Part shown: positions 61,459 to 64,000 of the stretch, one piece after another | How positions within the stretch are numbered: position 1 is the stretch's first letter | Layout: each line of letters begins with the position of its first letter | Source of the DNA: Leucobacter celer subsp. astrifaciens | Lineage (GTDB): Bacteria > Actinomycetota > Actinomycetes > Actinomycetales > Microbacteriaceae | Length of the DNA stretch: 64,000 nt | Assembly (NCBI RefSeq): GCF_001273835.1 | Contig: NZ_JHEI01000132.1 | Coordinates: 124,001-188,000, forward strand | Reading direction: 5' to 3' | Program-made: the position numbers and the translations under genes | Notes under the pieces: generated by a model | What the model saw: the letters and a program-made list of their open reading frames with translations, nothing else | What the model was told of the DNA's origin: nothing | Databases searched by the model: none

Positions 61459-62109
61459 TCAGCCGAGGATCGCGCGGTAGTCGGCCATCATCCGGCGCAC
61501 GCCGTCCTCGGTGGCCGAGGTGTCGCCGCTGCCGACGGACCACTCGTTCATCTGCGCGGCGATGATCCCGTTCACCATGGTGACGGCGAGGGTCGCCTCG
61601 CGCAGCGGGTCGTCGAGCTTCGCGTGCTCCGGGTGCGCCGTCAGCCAGGCCGTGGTCGTCGCGGTGAGCTGATAGGAGGACTCGAGGAAGGTCGTCAGCG
61701 AGAGCCGCGCGGCCTCGGGCTGCTCGGAGATGAGCTGCATGCGCAGACGAGCCACGTCGGAGTTCACGTGGCTGTGGCCGATCGCGGCGAAGTAGAGCCG
61801 GAAGATGCCGAGCACGAGGTCGTCGGGAGCGCTGTCGAGCATGGCGAAGGCCTCGCTGCCCTCCGGGATGCTGACCGCACGACCCACTATGGCGTAATCG
61901 CGCGATGAGAAGTAGTTGAAGAACGTGCTGCGCGAGATATCGGCCATCTCGCAGACGGCTTCCACCGTGACGTTCTCGACGCTGAGTTCGAGAGCGAGCG
62001 TCACGGCGGACAGCTCGATCGCGTTCTCCGTGGCTCGGCGCTTGCGCGCCCTGAGGCCCTCCGGTTTCGGTTCTTCAGTGCGGTTCACCAGTTGCTCGAT
62101 TCCACCCAC
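61459..62109 (-). CDS. TetR family transcriptional regulator
   Basis: 216 residues. HTH at about residues 20-68: GLRARKRRATENAIELSAVTLALELSVENVTVEAVCEMADISRSTFFNYFSSRDYAIVG. The C-terminal helical domain (DDLVLGIFRLYFAAIGHSHVNSDVARLRMQLISEQPEAARLSLTTFLESSYQLT) is of the MftR-like group. It is paralogous to the TetR at 56529 in the DNA-binding region. It is divergent from the GGDEF gene at 62282; the gap has an imperfect GTACCC-TAA-GGATAC palindrome (62223-62237) that could be its site. No other target is apparent. Confidence 0.85.
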   Translation of the reverse strand: MGGIEQLVNRTEEPKPEGLRARKRRATENAIELSAVTLALELSVENVTVEAVCEMADISRSTFFNYFSSRDYAIVGRAVSIPEGSEAFAMLDSAPDDLVLGIFRLYFAAIGHSHVNSDVARLRMQLISEQPEAARLSLTTFLESSYQLTATTTAWLTAHPEHAKLDDPLREATLAVTMVNGIIAAQMNEWSVGSGDTSATEDGVRRMMADYRAILG

Positions 62110-62281
62110 CGCCTGACGGGGAGTTCCCGGGCGGGGCGGCTCCAGAGTACTCGTCGAGCCTGAGAATCTCGGTAGCGGGAGGCCTCTCCGACGGCCCGCA
62201 GCTCTCTTATCGGATGGACTGTGTACCCTAAGGATACGAATAGCCGGGGGGGCTCGGATCCGGGACGAGGGGAAGTGCGCG

Positions 62282-63250
62282 ATGGCATGGCTGTCTCACC
62301 AGCTTCGACGTCAGAATCCGCACTCCCTGTATCTCACGTTCGCAACCCTGCTGATGGCGCTCACGCTCGTCATCGATCTCCTCTTCCACCAGAACGAGAT
62401 CAGTCCATGGCTTGCCTGGGCGCTGTTGCTCGCCTGCCTGGCCGGGGGTCTCGCAGCGTTCGTCTTCGGCCGTCGCACGCCGCGATGGATCGGGGTCGCC
62501 GGTGTGCTGCTCTTCATCGGTGCGCAGTCCTACTTCCTGAGCCTTGCCGACGACCCGCAATCGGTGGTGTCTTCGATTCAGCAGATGCCGGTGGTCGCGT
62601 TCTACCTGGGCTGGTTCGTGCGCCCGCGGCTCGCCGTGCCGCTGGTCATCGTCAGCCTGGCCGCGTTCGGGGCGGTCATGGCGAACAACCCGCAGCTGAG
62701 CCCCGCGGGAGCCGTCGGAACGCCGGTGGCGGCGCACGGGGTGCTCGGCCTGCTGTTCTGCTACTCGGTCGGCTTCTACCTGTGGCGGCGGCAACTGCGG
62801 GTCGCCGCGATCGATCCGCTCACCGGCGTCTGCAACCGGCGGGGCTTCATGGAGCGCCTGGAATCGCGGTTGCGCAGACTCTCGCCCCAGCGCGGCGGAT
62901 TCTGCCTCGTGGTCGTCGACTTCGACGACTTCAAACGGCTGAACGATGCGCACGGGCACGCCGCCGGTGATGCCGCTCTGATCGCGACCGTCGAATCCTG
63001 GCGCGACGAGGTGCGCGCGGGCGACGTGGTCGGGCGGATCGGCGGAGACGAGTTCGTGCTGCTGCTGTTCGGCGTCGATGCCGCGGAGGGCCGGGCGGTG
63101 GTGACCCGGTTGCAGCAGAAATCGGCGAGCGCCTGGTCGTGGGGGATCGCCGAGGCCGTGCCCGGCGACTCGGCCGACGAACTGCTCGCCCGCGCCGACC
63201 GGGCCCTGTACGAGCAGAAGCACCTGAAGCGGGGTGAGCTCCGTGGATAG
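62282..63250 (+). CDS. Membrane-bound diguanylate cyclase (GGDEF)
   Basis: 322 residues from the ATG at 62282, with GAGGGGAAG upstream. Five or six membrane segments in residues 15-165 (LYLTFATLLMALTLVIDLLFH, WLAWALLLACLAGGLAAFVF and others), then a GGDEF domain: DPLTGVCNRRGFMERL, VVVDFDDFKRLNDAHGHAAGD, and the active-site loop Gly254-Gly-Asp-Glu-Phe258 in GRIGGDEFVLLL. An inhibitory I-site RxxD (RAGD) lies five residues before GGDEF, so product feedback is expected. It makes cyclic di-GMP. The next gene, overlapping its end, encodes a paralogue. Confidence 0.92.
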   Translation: MAWLSHQLRRQNPHSLYLTFATLLMALTLVIDLLFHQNEISPWLAWALLLACLAGGLAAFVFGRRTPRWIGVAGVLLFIGAQSYFLSLADDPQSVVSSIQQMPVVAFYLGWFVRPRLAVPLVIVSLAAFGAVMANNPQLSPAGAVGTPVAAHGVLGLLFCYSVGFYLWRRQLRVAAIDPLTGVCNRRGFMERLESRLRRLSPQRGGFCLVVVDFDDFKRLNDAHGHAAGDAALIATVESWRDEVRAGDVVGRIGGDEFVLLLFGVDAAEGRAVVTRLQQKSASAWSWGIAEAVPGDSADELLARADRALYEQKHLKRGELRG

Positions 63251-64000
63251 GAGGCAGTCCCGCGCCATGGGCGCCTGGCGGCACGGCCTCGATCGCGCCG
63301 GGGAGCTCGGTGCGCGTTTCGTGCGCTGGCAGACGCCGTTCTCGTTCGTGACCGCCATGATCTCGCTGCTGCTGGCACTGGTCTTCGCGGTGGATCTGGT
63401 GGTCGGTCACCCTCATATCCAGCGTCGCATCGTGGCGCTGTGGCTGACGCTCTACGCGCTGGGGGCGGTGCTGCCCCTCGCGCTCGGGCGGAGATTCACG
63501 CTGCAGCTCGGACTGCTCATGGCGCTGGGGATCGAGGCCTGGTCGACCTACCTCCTGGTGTTCTCCCATCACACGCATGCCGAGATCAACGCCCTGCTCG
63601 CGCTGCCCTTCTCCGCGCTCTACATCGGGTGGTTCTTCCCGACGCGCATCGCGGTTCCCTTCATCGCGCTCAGCGCGCTGCGCGTCTGCGCGACGCTCAT
63701 CTGGAACCCGGATCTCGGCGGGGGCGCGGTATCGCCGGTCATCCTGGTCAGCTATGCCGTGCTGATCTCGGTGTTCACGTTCGGCGGAGCCCGCGCTGTG
63801 CGCAAGCAGGTGCGGGCGGAGGCCGCTACCGATCCGCTGACCGGGGTGCTCAACCGGCGCGGGCTGCGCGGCGCGGCGCGGCGGCTGCGGCAGCGCGCCG
63901 ATCGCAGGGATCTGCCGGTCACCATCGTCATCATCGACTTCGACGACTTCAGGCGCGTGAACGAGGAGGGCGGGCACCTGTCGGGCGATCTGGCGCTCCG
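63243..64000 (+). CDS. Second membrane-bound GGDEF protein, cut by the window edge
   Basis: About 252 residues are visible from the GTG at 63243, overlapping the previous gene's stop; an in-frame ATG at 63267 with AGGAGG 12 nt upstream is the alternative start. Several membrane segments (SFVTAMISLLLALVFAVDLVVGH, IVALWLTLYALGAVLPLAL, LGLLMALGIEAWSTYLLVF, IAVPFIALSALRVCATLIW, VSYAVLISVFTFGGARAV) precede the GGDEF domain start: ATDPLTGVLNRRGLRGAARRL, VTIVIIDFDDFRRVNEEGGH. The sequence ends before the GGDEF loop, so activity cannot be judged. It shares topology and the DPLTGV.NRRG segment with the upstream protein, a tandem duplication. Confidence 0.88.
   Translation, partial: MDRRQSRAMGAWRHGLDRAGELGARFVRWQTPFSFVTAMISLLLALVFAVDLVVGHPHIQRRIVALWLTLYALGAVLPLALGRRFTLQLGLLMALGIEAWSTYLLVFSHHTHAEINALLALPFSALYIGWFFPTRIAVPFIALSALRVCATLIWNPDLGGGAVSPVILVSYAVLISVFTFGGARAVRKQVRAEAATDPLTGVLNRRGLRGAARRLRQRADRRDLPVTIVIIDFDDFRRVNEEGGHLSGDLAL

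Overview
The window is high-GC DNA (roughly 68-70% by eye) from an actinobacterium, most likely a Micrococcales member of the family Microbacteriaceae, with Leucobacter-like gene order. This rests on the conserved runs truA-rplM-rpsI-glmM, glmS-acpS-alr-tsaE-tsaB-rimI-tsaD and groES-rarD-guaB-guaB3-SURF1-DUF3817-guaA, on the heavy use of GTG starts, and on many starts with a TANNNT -10 box only 6-9 nt upstream (apparently leaderless). No taxonomic search was possible. I see no rRNA or tRNA gene and no CRISPR array.

Bases 1-17100 are an accessory catabolic island. It holds a two-component HpaB-type flavin monooxygenase with its reductase, a single-chain P450-reductase-ferredoxin fusion, and a reductase/PurU/GcvT-like set suited to one-carbon handling. 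It also has an MFS exporter, an esterase, and a set resembling the Rut pyrimidine pathway (luciferase-like monooxygenase, alpha/beta-hydrolase-fold protein, RidA-like protein), in which two of the three proteins lack a textbook catalytic residue. A fumarylacetoacetase-like hydrolase, a cupin and a class I glutamine amidotransferase-like hydrolase follow. Two paralogous XRE-cupin regulators and a TetR repressor control it. The island suggests oxidative demethylation, hydroxylation and ring opening of an unknown, possibly methoxylated or N-heterocyclic compound; the substrate cannot be read from sequence.

Bases 17100-19820 are a scar: an IS3-family element with perfect 29-bp ends sits inside an IS481-type remnant, next to a decayed malate synthase G gene. 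The island therefore joins the core chromosome directly upstream of truA.

Bases 19893-23458 are core genes (truA, rplM, rpsI, glmM). Bases 23551-31560 form a second accessory unit: a ribose-type ABC importer, a LacI regulator, an amidohydrolase and an HDAC-like deacetylase. They are tied together by a 22-bp perfect palindrome and a degenerate second copy, probably for uptake and deacylation of an N-acyl compound or glycoside.

Bases 31700-50030 are core: coenzyme A, amino-sugar, cell-wall and t6A genes, then an orphan groES with a CIRCE element, then purine (GMP) genes. Bases 50200-64000 mix housekeeping and regulatory genes: a minimal prepilin peptidase, NYN-LOTUS nuclease, Bax-inhibitor-like protein, phosphodiesterase, a TetR-controlled MacB-type ABC exporter, asparaginase, PcrA helicase, a TetR and two tandem GGDEF proteins. 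The second GGDEF gene runs off the right edge.
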